Source: Promethearchaeota archaeon (lineage in GTDB: Archaea > Asgardarchaeota > Lokiarchaeia > Sigyniarchaeales > SOKP01). From it: a DNA stretch of 64,000 nt. The stretch is from positions 1-64,000 of the forward strand of contig JAEOTP010000071.1 of the NCBI GenBank assembly GCA_016839765.1, given 5' to 3'. The translations under genes were made by a program, and so were the position numbers. Positions 26,598-35,366 of this stretch are shown here, in pieces. Position 1 is the stretch's first letter. Each line of letters starts with the position of its first letter. The notes beneath the pieces were generated by a model. The model saw only the letters and a list, made by a program, of their open reading frames with translations, was not told the DNA's origin and searched no databases.

Positions 26598-27149
26598 TCA
26601 AACGTAATTTAGTAAACCTTTTCTGTTCATAATTAATTCCATTGAAAGGATTAATAAGATACCTAAGGATAACAGGAGTATTGGAATTAAACCAGTTAGA
26701 ATACCGAACAGATATATTAAAATATTGAGTATAAAAATAATAGTTAAAATTGCATAGCTTACTCCTCCGATAATGGCCCACATTTTCTCTTTCTTATAAA
26801 TTGAAGGAGAATAATGCCAACAAATTAACAATAGGAAATTAGAAAGTAAAACAACTATGAATAATGTAGAAGTTACCAAATCAATTAATATACCGATTAT
26901 AGCTATTATAATTGATAAAATACCTAAAGTAATTGAGATTTTTAATAAATTATTCCTCAAGTAATTCATTTCAAATTTGAGACCAATGCTAAGAATCATC
27001 CAGGGTAGATTAAAAAAGATAATGAGCAAAAAGAGGAGCCAATTATTTAAAACGAAAAAATCTAAAAATAATGAGGAAAATAAGCTTATTAAAATTAGAG
27101 CAGCTCCAAATAGCCGTATCAAACTCAATTTTTTAGCTTTAATACTCAT
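26598..27149 (-). CDS. Hypothetical membrane protein
   Basis: 183 residues with about six hydrophobic segments separated by very short loops; an Arg/Lys-containing N-terminus (SIKAKKLSLIRLF) suggests the N-terminus stays in the cytoplasm. No family recognised. It lies upstream of the nucleoside phosphorylase gene on the same strand with a 57-bp gap, so co-transcription is possible. Confidence 0.55.
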   Translation of the reverse strand: MSIKAKKLSLIRLFGAALILISLFSSLFLDFFVLNNWLLFLLIIFFNLPWMILSIGLKFEMNYLRNNLLKISITLGILSIIIAIIGILIDLVTSTLFIVVLLSNFLLLICWHYSPSIYKKEKMWAIIGGVSYAILTIIFILNILIYLFGILTGLIPILLLSLGILLILSMELIMNRKGLLNYV

Positions 27150-27291
27150 AATGATTAATTATTTATTCAATCAAATTGTATTTTAAAATTTTGTTAATAT
27201 GATATCTTTATAACTATGAATCTCTAATTCTGAATTATTATTAAATATTTTAATTAGTTGATTATTTATATTATGAATAAGGTTGATTTCA

Positions 27292-28662
27292 TTGAATAAA
27301 GAGAATGTATTTGAACAATTAGAACATATTGTTGGAAAAGATTTTGTATCAAATAGAGAAGAAGATTTATATATTTATTCTCAAGATCCAGGAGCTTCAT
27401 TACCTCGTCATGTTGATTTTGTAGTAATGCCAGAAAATGTAGAAGAAGTACAAAAGATTGTAAAATTAGCCAATCAAGAGAAAGTTCCAGTTATCCCTAT
27501 GGGTGGGGGTTTAACGTTAAGTGGATTAATAATTCCTGTAAAAGGTGGCATTGTTATGGATATGAAACGAATGAATAGTATAATTGAAATAAATGCACTA
27601 AGTAAATATGCACTTATAGAAGCAGGAGTTACGACAGGACAATTACTTTCATTTTTAAATGAAAATTATCCAAATTTACAGCCTCCAGTACCGGATGCTC
27701 CTCCTTCTGCAACTATTGCTGGTAATGTTTTGATTCATGGCTCAGGTTATTTATCTCAAAAATACGGTAATCATGGTGCTATGATAAACGGTTTAGAAGT
27801 AGTTCTTCCAAATGGAGATATATGTAAAATGGGATCTTGTGCAGTGTCTAAATATTGGTTTGCAAGGGGACCTATTCCAGATCTTATTGGCTTATTTATT
27901 AGTTCATTCGGTACAATGGGAATTGTCACTAAACTTTCAGTTCAGTTATTTGATAAACCTAAATTTCGAGAAGTAGTATTTGGATTACTAAATGACCCCA
28001 ATGACATCCCTAATATTCTCCTAAAAATTACTGAAACTGGTTTAGCTGAGGATGTCTTGATTGGAATGCAAGATAAACCTGATTGGATGAAAGGATATGT
28101 TTTTATCATCGCATATGTTACAGGTGAATCTCAAGAAGAAATAGATTCTCATATTAAAATATTCAAACGTATATATCGTAAAGCTAAAGCGAGATACATG
28201 AAGACTGCGGAGAGAATTAGAAAAGTTTATTTAGAAAAGCCCATTTTTGCTGCAGCAGCGGCAGATTATAGAAAAGGTGGCGGTTTTGAATATGTTGGAG
28301 CTAATATGCCTCTTGAAAATCTTCCCGAAGCTTATAAAAAAGGTGCTGAAATTTCAAAAAGATATGGGATTGTCCCAACTTTAGGATCACGGCTTATTGG
28401 AGGAACCCATAATATTGTAATGTTTTTTTCTTATTCATTTAATCGGGCTGATCCTAAAGATATGGAAAATGCTAGAGAGGCTTTGCACGAGACTAATAAA
28501 TTAGCTTTGGAGTTAGGCGGCATTCCCTGGAAAGCAGAACTATCAGGGCAACAATTAATTCTTAAAAAAATGGACCCTAACTATAAAAAGTTGTTTAACA
28601 CGATTAGAAGCATACTTGATCCAAATCACATAATGAATCCAGGAAATTGGGAGGTGAAATAA
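27292..28662 (+). CDS. FAD-linked oxidase, GlcD/lactate dehydrogenase-like subunit
   Basis: About 456 residues. PCMH-type FAD-binding domain: VDFVVMPENVEEVQKIVKLA, PVIPMGGGLTLSG, then PDAPPSATIAGNV and GTMGIVTKLSVQLF. The FAD-oxidase C domain ends with SILDPNHIMNPG. These enzymes oxidise 2-hydroxy acids (glycolate, D-lactate). Start TTG at 27292 is preceded by AAGGTTGAT at 6-nt spacing; an in-frame TTG at 27283 lies inside that signal. The next gene, an HdrD/GlcF-like Fe-S protein, overlaps or abuts it, forming a two-subunit oxidoreductase. Confidence 0.86.
   Translation: MNKENVFEQLEHIVGKDFVSNREEDLYIYSQDPGASLPRHVDFVVMPENVEEVQKIVKLANQEKVPVIPMGGGLTLSGLIIPVKGGIVMDMKRMNSIIEINALSKYALIEAGVTTGQLLSFLNENYPNLQPPVPDAPPSATIAGNVLIHGSGYLSQKYGNHGAMINGLEVVLPNGDICKMGSCAVSKYWFARGPIPDLIGLFISSFGTMGIVTKLSVQLFDKPKFREVVFGLLNDPNDIPNILLKITETGLAEDVLIGMQDKPDWMKGYVFIIAYVTGESQEEIDSHIKIFKRIYRKAKARYMKTAERIRKVYLEKPIFAAAAADYRKGGGFEYVGANMPLENLPEAYKKGAEISKRYGIVPTLGSRLIGGTHNIVMFFSYSFNRADPKDMENAREALHETNKLALELGGIPWKAELSGQQLILKKMDPNYKKLFNTIRSILDPNHIMNPGNWEVK
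28650..28657 (+). promoter_or_regulatory. Strong Shine-Dalgarno GGAGGTGA preceding an ATT codon
   Basis: GGAGGTGA is complementary to the 16S 3' end. It lies inside the end of the FAD gene, 7 nt before ATT at 28665, which is in frame with the Fe-S gene. The only in-frame ATG/GTG/TTG upstream, TTG 28647, precedes the signal. Confidence 0.6.
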
Positions 28663-28664
28663 AA

Positions 28665-29837
28665 ATTACAATTAATTCTGAACAAGATTGGAAAGATATT
28701 GTTCATAGATGTTTTCGTTGTGGTTACTGTAAATTCACTCAAAATTTTAGTGATTTCAATTGTCCAAGTTATAGGAAATTTAAATTTGAAACATATAGTA
28801 CAGGTGGAAGGATGTGGTTAATTTATGGTATAATAAACGGAGAGATACAATGGAATTCAGGTATAGCTAATGTTTTATATGCGTGTAGTACTTGTGGAAA
28901 TTGTATAGAAAATTGTCGATTTGATAAATTTAATGATTTTCTTGTTGATTTTATTGAAGCTGCCAGAGTTGAAGCTGTAAATAATGGATTTTGCCCAGAA
29001 AAACAAAAAGTTCTTTTGGAACGCACTGAAAATAGAGAGATGTTTAATCCTTATGGAGAAATTAATTCCAATAATGAAGAATTGAAGAGTAAGTATAATT
29101 TACCAGATAATGCAGAATGGGTTTACTTTATTGGATGCACATCCAATTACCGTCAGAAGAATCTAAGAGATGCTACGCTGAATTTTCTCAAGAAAGCAAA
29201 AATAGACTTTACATTGATAGATGAACATTGTTGTTGTAGTCCAATTATAAGGACTGGACAAACCAAGCCAGTAAAAGATTTTATGAATTATAATCTAGCT
29301 CAAATCAAAAATACAGGAGCAATGAAAGTTATTACATCATGTGCTGGTTGTTATAGGACTTTAAAGAAAGATTGGTCTAAATTTGAAACAGACTTGGGTA
29401 TTGAGATATTTCATACGATAGAGCTAGTAAAAAAACTTTTAGATGAGGAGAAAATTAAATTTAAATCAGAATATAACAAAAAGGTAACATATCATGATCC
29501 TTGTCATTTAGGAAGACATATGGGGGTTTATGAAATCCCAAGAGAGGTTCTTAAACAAATACCAGGAGTTGAATTGGTAGAAATGAAACGTAATAGGGAG
29601 AACGCTTGGTGCTGTGGAGCTGGTGGTGGAGTAAAGATTGGATATCCAGAGTGGGCTGTTGAAATTTCAGGTGAACGCTTAGAGGAGGCAAAACAAACTG
29701 GAGCAAGTGAAATTACTTCAGTTTGTCCATTCTGTAGGACTAATTTGTCAGATGCTAATCAAAAATATAGCATGAATTTTGAAATAATTGATATAATTGA
29801 AATTTTTGATAAATTAGATTATGAAATAGTGGATTGA
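28665..29837 (+). CDS. Fe-S oxidoreductase subunit with CCG domains (GlcF/HdrD-like)
   Basis: About 390 residues. Two N-terminal 4Fe-4S sites are seen: CFRCGYCKF with a later CP, and CSTCGNCIENC. Two cysteine-rich CCG domains follow (CCCSPIIR, CAGCYRTL; then HDPCHLGRH and CCGAGGG). It would pass electrons from the adjacent FAD subunit to a membrane or soluble acceptor. The start is uncertain: an in-frame TTG at 28647 lies before the GGAGGTGA Shine-Dalgarno, while an ATT at 28665 is at ideal spacing after it. ATT initiation is preferred here. Confidence 0.84.
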   Translation: MTINSEQDWKDIVHRCFRCGYCKFTQNFSDFNCPSYRKFKFETYSTGGRMWLIYGIINGEIQWNSGIANVLYACSTCGNCIENCRFDKFNDFLVDFIEAARVEAVNNGFCPEKQKVLLERTENREMFNPYGEINSNNEELKSKYNLPDNAEWVYFIGCTSNYRQKNLRDATLNFLKKAKIDFTLIDEHCCCSPIIRTGQTKPVKDFMNYNLAQIKNTGAMKVITSCAGCYRTLKKDWSKFETDLGIEIFHTIELVKKLLDEEKIKFKSEYNKKVTYHDPCHLGRHMGVYEIPREVLKQIPGVELVEMKRNRENAWCCGAGGGVKIGYPEWAVEISGERLEEAKQTGASEITSVCPFCRTNLSDANQKYSMNFEIIDIIEIFDKLDYEIVD

Positions 29838-29911
29838 ACCGAATAATTAAAATATTTTATTTCTTATTTTATTTAGGATCTTTTTAATTTAATTTACTCA
29901 AGGTGGATATA

Positions 29912-30775
29912 TTGAGATTAGGAGCTCATATGAGTGTAAGCGGTGGAAAATATATGGCTCTTGAAAGAGGGAAAGAGCTTGATTGTGAAGCAATTCAGGT
30001 TTTTATAAGAAATGTTCGAGGATGGGCGTCTAAACCTTTAGAACCAAAAGAAATCAATGAATTTTTAGAAATGAAAGAGAAATTTCAAGAACAGATTTGG
30101 CCCCTTCTCTCTCATAATAGCTATTTAATTAATTTAGCTACTTCGGATCAAGAGAAACTTATTAAATCTTATACTGCCATGCTAGATGAATTAACTAAAG
30201 CTGAACAACTTAAATTAGATTATGTAGTAATCCATCCTGGTACTTATAATTTTGAAGATGAAAATGAAACTAAAAAGACGGGATTAACTCGTATTGCTGA
30301 ACAATTAAATGAATTAATACAAAACACTGGCAAATCTAAAGTTAAAATATTATTAGAAACCGTTGCAGGACAGGGTCATAATTTAGGGCGTAAGTTTCAT
30401 CATTTAAAATTTATAATTAATAAAATTAATAATAAAGACCGTATCGGAGTATGTTTTGATACATGTCATTCTTTTACTTCGGGGTATGATTTTACAACCA
30501 AAAAAAAATATAATGAAATGTGGAATGAATTTGATGACGTTGTAGGATTAAATTATCTCTTTGCATTTCATCTAAATGATTCTGAAAAAGGTTTAGGATC
30601 TCGAGTTGATCGTCATACACATATAGGGCAAGGAAAAATAGGTAAAGAAGCATTTGGATTTTTTATCAATGATGAGAGATTTAAAAACCATCCTGGAATT
30701 TTAGAAACTCCAAAAGGCAAAGATATGAAAGAAGATGTAATGAATTTAAAAATCTTGAAGTCATTGATTAAGTAG
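29912..30775 (+). CDS. nfo: Endonuclease IV (AP endonuclease)
   Basis: About 287 residues with the complete Endo IV metal-site set: GAHMSVSGG, HNSYLIN, VIHPGTY, LLETVAGQG, CFDTCHSFTSGYD, HLNDSEKGLGSRVDRH, HIGQGKIG and LETPKG. The enzyme nicks DNA 5' to abasic sites in base-excision repair using three Zn ions. AGGTGGAT at 29901-29908 points to TTG 29912 (MRLGAHMS...) as the start rather than GTG 29903, which lies inside the signal. Confidence 0.93.
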   Translation: MRLGAHMSVSGGKYMALERGKELDCEAIQVFIRNVRGWASKPLEPKEINEFLEMKEKFQEQIWPLLSHNSYLINLATSDQEKLIKSYTAMLDELTKAEQLKLDYVVIHPGTYNFEDENETKKTGLTRIAEQLNELIQNTGKSKVKILLETVAGQGHNLGRKFHHLKFIINKINNKDRIGVCFDTCHSFTSGYDFTTKKKYNEMWNEFDDVVGLNYLFAFHLNDSEKGLGSRVDRHTHIGQGKIGKEAFGFFINDERFKNHPGILETPKGKDMKEDVMNLKILKSLIK

Positions 30776-30920
30776 ACTTACTGAAATAGTTATTTATAGT
30801 TTAGAATTAATAGGTAATATTCCATGGATAAAAACCATTCCTTTTTGACCAACATCCCTCCCCTGATCATAATCATCTGCATAATTGATATGTTTAAGAT
30901 TTTTAAAATTAAAAATAGTG

Positions 30921-31316
30921 TTATTCTATGTCAAACCAAACAGGAGTTTTGTCATCTACTAGTCCATTATAATTTATAGTTAACTCCTCACCCTCAGAAA
31001 TATCCTTAATAGCAGAAAATTCAATTGCATTTCGTTTGTAATCATACAAATATTTAACATTAGGCTCGTAGGAATGATTGATAAATTGGCTTACACTAAG
31101 CGTTATAGCGTTTTTAAATTCCGGTAAATGTTTTGGATCTTCCCAAATGTAGCAATAATCATATAATCTTGTTTTACATATTTTCTTGTAATCTTTATTT
31201 GGGATAGGAATTACATGTGCTATATCGATGAGAGCCCCTCTTTCAATTTGCCTTTTAGCAAATGCGCCTCTCCCTTTTTTCTCTGAAATATATTTTACTT
31301 CTATATATTCATGCAT
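30921..31316 (-). CDS. Free-standing SET-domain protein (putative protein lysine methyltransferase)
   Basis: About 131 residues, essentially only a SET fold: KGRGAFAKRQIERGALI (N-terminal GxG SAM region), QFINHSYEPNVKY (NHS motif plus the downstream pseudoknot strand) and EGEELTINYNG (catalytic Tyr). No pre- or post-SET zinc clusters. SET proteins methylate lysines on histones or other proteins; the substrate here is unknown. An additional in-frame ATG exists at 31325. The 3' side holds about 145 bp with no intact gene. Confidence 0.82.
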   Translation of the reverse strand: MHEYIEVKYISEKKGRGAFAKRQIERGALIDIAHVIPIPNKDYKKICKTRLYDYCYIWEDPKHLPEFKNAITLSVSQFINHSYEPNVKYLYDYKRNAIEFSAIKDISEGEELTINYNGLVDDKTPVWFDIE

Positions 31317-31371
31317 AAATATCATCTATTAATTGCTAATTAGAATATTTAATTAAATAACCTATATATTT

Positions 31372-31959
31372 TTATTCTATTGAAGCATGTCGCTTATCAA
31401 TATCAGCTTCTGACACACCTAATATCGTCATCAATACGCCTCCAATCGTATCTAAAATTGCTAGAGTTGAAATATCAAATAATGTTGTGTATGGGGCTAA
31501 AGTCTCTTCTGTTATTGCTTTTTCTTTACTTTTTCCTTCAATTTGAATTATTAGATCAGATAATTTTGCAATATTACTGTATGGATTGCTTGTAAATAAG
31601 ACTAGTTTTCCACCCATATCTTTAGCTTTTTCTGCTATTGCCAATGGAGAAGTTGTCTCTCCGCTTCCAGAAATAATAATTAATAAATCCTTGTGATTAT
31701 ATCTATGAGTAACAGCATCAGATATAAAGCAAGATTTAATTCCTAGATGCATTAATCTTTGGGCAAAACATCTACCTATAAAACCAGATCTACCTGCTCC
31801 ATAGAGAAAGACCATACGGTTATCACCATAAGTCTTAACAATTAAATCTATCAAGTTATTTATTTTTTCAAAATTGATTATATTACTATTTTTATTTATA
31901 ATTTCAGCTATTTCCATAAGGATATCTAAAAATCTCTTTTTTCGTTCTTCAAATTTCAT
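31372..31959 (-). CDS. 6-phospho-3-hexuloisomerase (SIS domain)
   Basis: 195 residues with a SIS fold: MVFLYGAGRSGFIGRCFAQR (sugar-phosphate loop), LIIISGSGETTSPLAIAEKA and KLVLFTSNPYSNIAKL. The final segment LGVSEADIDKRHASIE is the conserved PHI tail with the His/Glu of the active site. It interconverts 3-hexulose-6-phosphate and fructose-6-phosphate in the ribulose-monophosphate route used by archaea to make ribose phosphates. The partner hexulose-phosphate synthase is not in the window. It follows the PhoU/TrkA-C gene by 19 bp, so it may end that operon. Confidence 0.87.
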   Translation of the reverse strand: MKFEERKKRFLDILMEIAEIINKNSNIINFEKINNLIDLIVKTYGDNRMVFLYGAGRSGFIGRCFAQRLMHLGIKSCFISDAVTHRYNHKDLLIIISGSGETTSPLAIAEKAKDMGGKLVLFTSNPYSNIAKLSDLIIQIEGKSKEKAITEETLAPYTTLFDISTLAILDTIGGVLMTILGVSEADIDKRHASIE

Positions 31960-31978
31960 TTTTACTCACTTTTTAAAC

Positions 31979-33226
31979 TTATTCTTCTCTGAAAATTTCG
32001 GGATGTATACATCTTCTCCATTGTTCTACTGTTTCTTTTGGTCCCAGTCCAATTAATAAATCCCCTTCTTGAAATATGAAATCAGATTTAAAACTATAAA
32101 TCCATTTATCTTCTCTTTTCAGGGCAATAATATGAAAACCTCTTTTATAACGCCGATCTTGTGATTCTTCATATGTTTTATTCTTAAAATATGAATCTGG
32201 TGATAAAATTTCACGTACAACTACTTCTTGAGTTTCTTCAATAGCTTTTTGTAAAATGATATGGGGCTCAAAGCCTTTTAAAATATTTTCAGCTATATTT
32301 GCGGCGGCATCTGATATTTGTTCACAAGAAAAAACAATTCTCATTATACCTGTAAGATCACGAGGATTACCTACTAAATGAGCAAAATCTAAGAGATCTT
32401 TCTCGAATGTAATATTTAACCCATCCATAAGCTCTTCCATTTCTAAAACATCTTCAGCAACTTCATAACTATTAAAGAACAACGAAGCTAAAGCCAATTC
32501 TATCATCGTTTCCGAAATATCTGTAATTAATACATAATCTTTTTTTAATTCTTGAAGATTTTCTAATGTTTCTGGATTAGATAAGTCAAACTCTGATTCC
32601 TTCTTTTGATCATCAATCTGAAAAGAAATAACTTCATCATCAAAAACTAAGTTTTTTAATTCTCTAATCGGCTCGATTTCTCCTTTGATTATTAAAATAT
32701 CATTTTCTTGTATAATCTCATCTTTATTAAATAACCATTTTTCATCTCTTTTGATAGCAATTAAATCTACTCCATGTATTGAGCGAAAATGAACGTCACG
32801 CCGACATTTTCCTATAAATTCACATTTCCTTTTAACAGTAACTTTAACTATTGGTTCAGGTACCTCATCCCAGAATAATTGCGTAAAATCACAGATATCA
32901 CTATTAATATATACTACTTTTGCAATATCTGCTAATGCGTCTGAAATTTTATCAATCGAGTATCCCATAACTACTATTGGTTCTAGTTTTTTTGCCTCTT
33001 TTACACCTCCTGCCTGTGTCTGAATGATTTGTAAATTAAGTAAAAATGTTAATTCATGGATTCGCTTTTCAATTTTAGAAGCCTCATTAGCAATTTCCTT
33101 ACTTCCAAATTTTATTGCACTGTAAGCTAAATCAATCATTAAATCTATGCTTTGTTTCATTTCTCTAAGAATTTCTCTCACGGAGAGCGGTTTATATTTA
33201 AATTTCTTCTTCTTTCCATGCACCAT
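31979..33226 (-). CDS. PhoU/TrkA-C duplicated-domain protein (COG3273 type), transporter regulator
   Basis: About 415 residues built as two repeats, each with a helical PhoU-like segment followed by a TrkA-C (RCK_C) beta unit: first KRDEKWLFNKDEIIQENDILIIKG, second LKREDKWIYSFKSDFIFQEGDLLIGLG. This architecture is known from archaeal proteins encoded beside MgtE-like permeases, and it is adjacent here to two such half-transporters, which suggests ligand-dependent gating of cation transport. A GTG at 33241 and ATG at 33226 are both in frame; ATG is preferred because AAGGAG sits next to the GTG. Confidence 0.8.
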   Translation of the reverse strand: MVHGKKKKFKYKPLSVREILREMKQSIDLMIDLAYSAIKFGSKEIANEASKIEKRIHELTFLLNLQIIQTQAGGVKEAKKLEPIVVMGYSIDKISDALADIAKVVYINSDICDFTQLFWDEVPEPIVKVTVKRKCEFIGKCRRDVHFRSIHGVDLIAIKRDEKWLFNKDEIIQENDILIIKGEIEPIRELKNLVFDDEVISFQIDDQKKESEFDLSNPETLENLQELKKDYVLITDISETMIELALASLFFNSYEVAEDVLEMEELMDGLNITFEKDLLDFAHLVGNPRDLTGIMRIVFSCEQISDAAANIAENILKGFEPHIILQKAIEETQEVVVREILSPDSYFKNKTYEESQDRRYKRGFHIIALKREDKWIYSFKSDFIFQEGDLLIGLGPKETVEQWRRCIHPEIFREE

Positions 33227-33245
33227 ACTATTTTTTTTCACTCCT

Positions 33246-33797
33246 TTAAATAAATAATAAAATAAATAATATCATAAAAAACGGGGTCAGAAAATCTAAC
33301 AATGATGTTGTAATCGGTATTAAGAAGTTGTTTGGATCTTTACCTTTTCTAAATAAAAAAATTGAACTAACGAACAGAAATACAAACATCAAGCTAAAAA
33401 GCAGTAATACAGTAATCATAATAATTAATATTATTAAAAAAGGGTTTACTATTATTATTCCGGAAATATAACTAAAAATATATCCTAGTATAATTAATGC
33501 AAATAAACTTAATAAAATAGTTATAAGTAATCCATAAAAATCTTCCTTTAATCTATTTGATTTTTGAATTTTAGGAGATATAGTACCAATATATAAATGA
33601 GATGTTAATCTAGAGATTAAAACTGTGGAAATATCTCCTATTAGAGAATTCAATGAAGGTAAAATTAATAAGATAATTGGAAAACTGTATAATACCTCTC
33701 GATTTTCTGAAAGAATAGTACCAGAAATCAATCCAAATATTGAGGATATAATAACTACTACAATTGATTCCTTGAAAATTCTCTTAAAGTAATCCAT
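33246..33797 (-). CDS. MgtE-like integral membrane half (COG1824 type), subunit B
   Basis: 183 residues with five hydrophobic helices. The motif LPSLNSLIGDISTVLISRLTS resembles the MgtE/SLC41 signature P-x-L...G-(D/N)-x. Its ATG directly follows the TGA of the upstream half (TGA-ATG junction at 33798/33797), implying translational coupling. Two halves together match one MgtE pore, so a heterodimer for Mg2+ or another divalent cation is predicted. Confidence 0.75.
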   Translation of the reverse strand: MDYFKRIFKESIVVVIISSIFGLISGTILSENREVLYSFPIILLILPSLNSLIGDISTVLISRLTSHLYIGTISPKIQKSNRLKEDFYGLLITILLSLFALIILGYIFSYISGIIIVNPFLIILIIMITVLLLFSLMFVFLFVSSIFLFRKGKDPNNFLIPITTSLLDFLTPFFMILFILLFI

Positions 33798-34352
33798 TCA
33801 TGGCACCCCCAAAAGGATTATAGTGAGATAAAAACATATTACTGTAGAAAAGTCATCAACTGCCGTCATAATAGGATTTACAATGTTATTTGGATCTAGC
33901 CCATATTTGAAAGCTATATAATTTAAAATTGTTGAACAAGGGATTGAAATTGTTAGAGTTAATAGTATTGAAAAAATTGGAATAACAATTAATAAATCAA
34001 AGCGTACAAGAAATAATTTTACCAAAATTAAATCTAATAACAAACTAGATAAGCCAATTATAAATGCGGTTACCATCGACAATATATAAGTCGCAAGTAC
34101 ATTTTCTATCCAAGATTTTTTATTAAATTGACCAATAATTAAATCTCTAGAAGTTCTCGCAATAAAAGGACCACTTATATTTCCCCGCATAGAAAGTAAA
34201 GCAGGAACGATTAGAATTAATATAAAGAAACTGTCAAAAGGCAGAATTAAAAGGGTTAAAACAACGCCCGCCAAAATATCTCCCATAATTGAGACGATTT
34301 CTGCTGGAAAAACCTCTTTAACAATTTTCCCTTTAGTATCCTGCGCTTCCAT
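33798..34352 (-). CDS. MgtE-like integral membrane half (COG1824 type), subunit A
   Basis: 184 residues, five membrane helices. PALLSMRGNISGPFIARTSRDL carries the conserved P-A-L..RGNI motif of MgtE-type permeases more faithfully than subunit B. No cytosolic CBS domain is present, unlike bacterial MgtE; gating may come from the PhoU/TrkA-C protein downstream. First gene of a four-gene minus-strand run ending with the hexuloisomerase. Confidence 0.78.
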   Translation of the reverse strand: MEAQDTKGKIVKEVFPAEIVSIMGDILAGVVLTLLILPFDSFFILILIVPALLSMRGNISGPFIARTSRDLIIGQFNKKSWIENVLATYILSMVTAFIIGLSSLLLDLILVKLFLVRFDLLIVIPIFSILLTLTISIPCSTILNYIAFKYGLDPNNIVNPIMTAVDDFSTVICFYLTIILLGVP

Positions 34353-34616
34353 ATACCATCATCATCAATATCTGATGATTCAGAAGTCGAATTTTCAAAC
34401 ATCTTTCTATTATTTATTTAAGGTTTAAATTAATTTAAAAATTTACTGAAAATTTGTAAAATATAATTAATTTGAATAAGAATAGCAATAAATTCTACTT
34501 TATCTTAAAATTGATCGATCTCTTATTATTAAAATTTTTATAAATTAGTCAAGCCTAATTATAATTCATTAATAAGTTAATTATTTAATTCAAAGTTATC
34601 TATAATATTATTTGAA
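34353..34616. promoter_or_regulatory. AT-rich divergent intergenic region
   Basis: 264 bp between the MgtE-like operon (minus) and the phosphoribosyltransferase gene (plus). It should hold both promoters. A short acidic open frame starting at an ATG near 34405 on the minus strand runs out of frame into the permease gene and is not considered real. Confidence 0.3.
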
Positions 34617-35321
34617 ATGAAATTTGAAAAGTATGAATCTCGGTTCCAAGCGGGACAAATTTTAGCTGAATTTATATTAAAAAGTTCCACAGATTTAAAA
34701 AGCAAATTAGATAAATTTATTGACAAATTTTTTGTTTTTACAATACCTAATGGTGGTGTTCCTGTGGCTGAAGGATTTTGTAATAAACTAAATTTAAAGT
34801 ATGACATTATAATAGTTAGAAAGATTAAAATACCATTTAATACAGAAGCGGGCTTTGGAGCTATTACCACCGATGGTACAATTTTAATAAATGAACCTTT
34901 ATTAAATAGCTTAAATTTATCTAAATTTCAGCTTGAAAAATCAATAGAAAATACTAAAAATGAAATTAATAAGAGGACTAAATTTTATAATAAAAGTCCT
35001 GATTTACATGAGATATACAGAAAACTTATAGAAAATCAATATATTTTTTTAATGGATGATGGATTAGCATCCGGGTTTACGATGTTAGCTGCAATCCAAA
35101 TGATTAAAAAATATAAACCTGCTAAAACTTATATCGCAATTCCAACAGCACCATTACATACAATATCGAAGGTTCAAAAAGAAGTTAGTGAAGTTTTTTG
35201 CCCTAATAGCAGAAATACAATGTGGTTTGCTGTAGCTGATGCTTATCAATATTGGTATGATCTTCCTGAATCTGAAGTTCTTGAAATAATTAAAAAATCA
35301 AAGTTCTATTTTGACAAATAA
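34617..35321 (+). CDS. Phosphoribosyltransferase-family protein
   Basis: 234 residues with a type I PRTase core: IPNGGVPVAEGF near residue 43, VRKIKIPFNTEAGFGA (68-82), and the PRPP loop MDDGLASGFTM (146-156). It belongs to the predicted PRTase group COG1926, whose substrate is not established. The C-terminus (DAYQYWYDLPESEVLEII) is also family-typical. Cytosolic. It is convergent with the small frameshift/ATT-start gene downstream. Confidence 0.8.
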   Translation: MKFEKYESRFQAGQILAEFILKSSTDLKSKLDKFIDKFFVFTIPNGGVPVAEGFCNKLNLKYDIIIVRKIKIPFNTEAGFGAITTDGTILINEPLLNSLNLSKFQLEKSIENTKNEINKRTKFYNKSPDLHEIYRKLIENQYIFLMDDGLASGFTMLAAIQMIKKYKPAKTYIAIPTAPLHTISKVQKEVSEVFCPNSRNTMWFAVADAYQYWYDLPESEVLEIIKKSKFYFDK

Positions 35322-35366
35322 ATAAAACAAATCCTTGATAAAAAGAAAAGTAAAAAAAATATGAAA

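Noticed and set aside
26560-26781. 73-codon open frame overlapping the membrane protein gene on the same strand.
   Set aside because: Shadow of the hydrophobic gene at 26598-27149; basic low-complexity composition.
30780-30915. Minus-strand open fragment of about 45 codons (…KHINYADDYDQGRDVGQKG…FIHGILP) downstream of the SET gene.
   Set aside because: No start codon at its beginning, bounded by a stop, and no recognised family; it may be a gene remnant but support is too weak to list.
34353-34410. ATG-initiated acidic frame (MFENSTSESSDIDDD…) on the minus strand before the MgtE-like gene.
   Set aside because: It runs out of frame into the permease gene and has no homology that would justify a frameshift.
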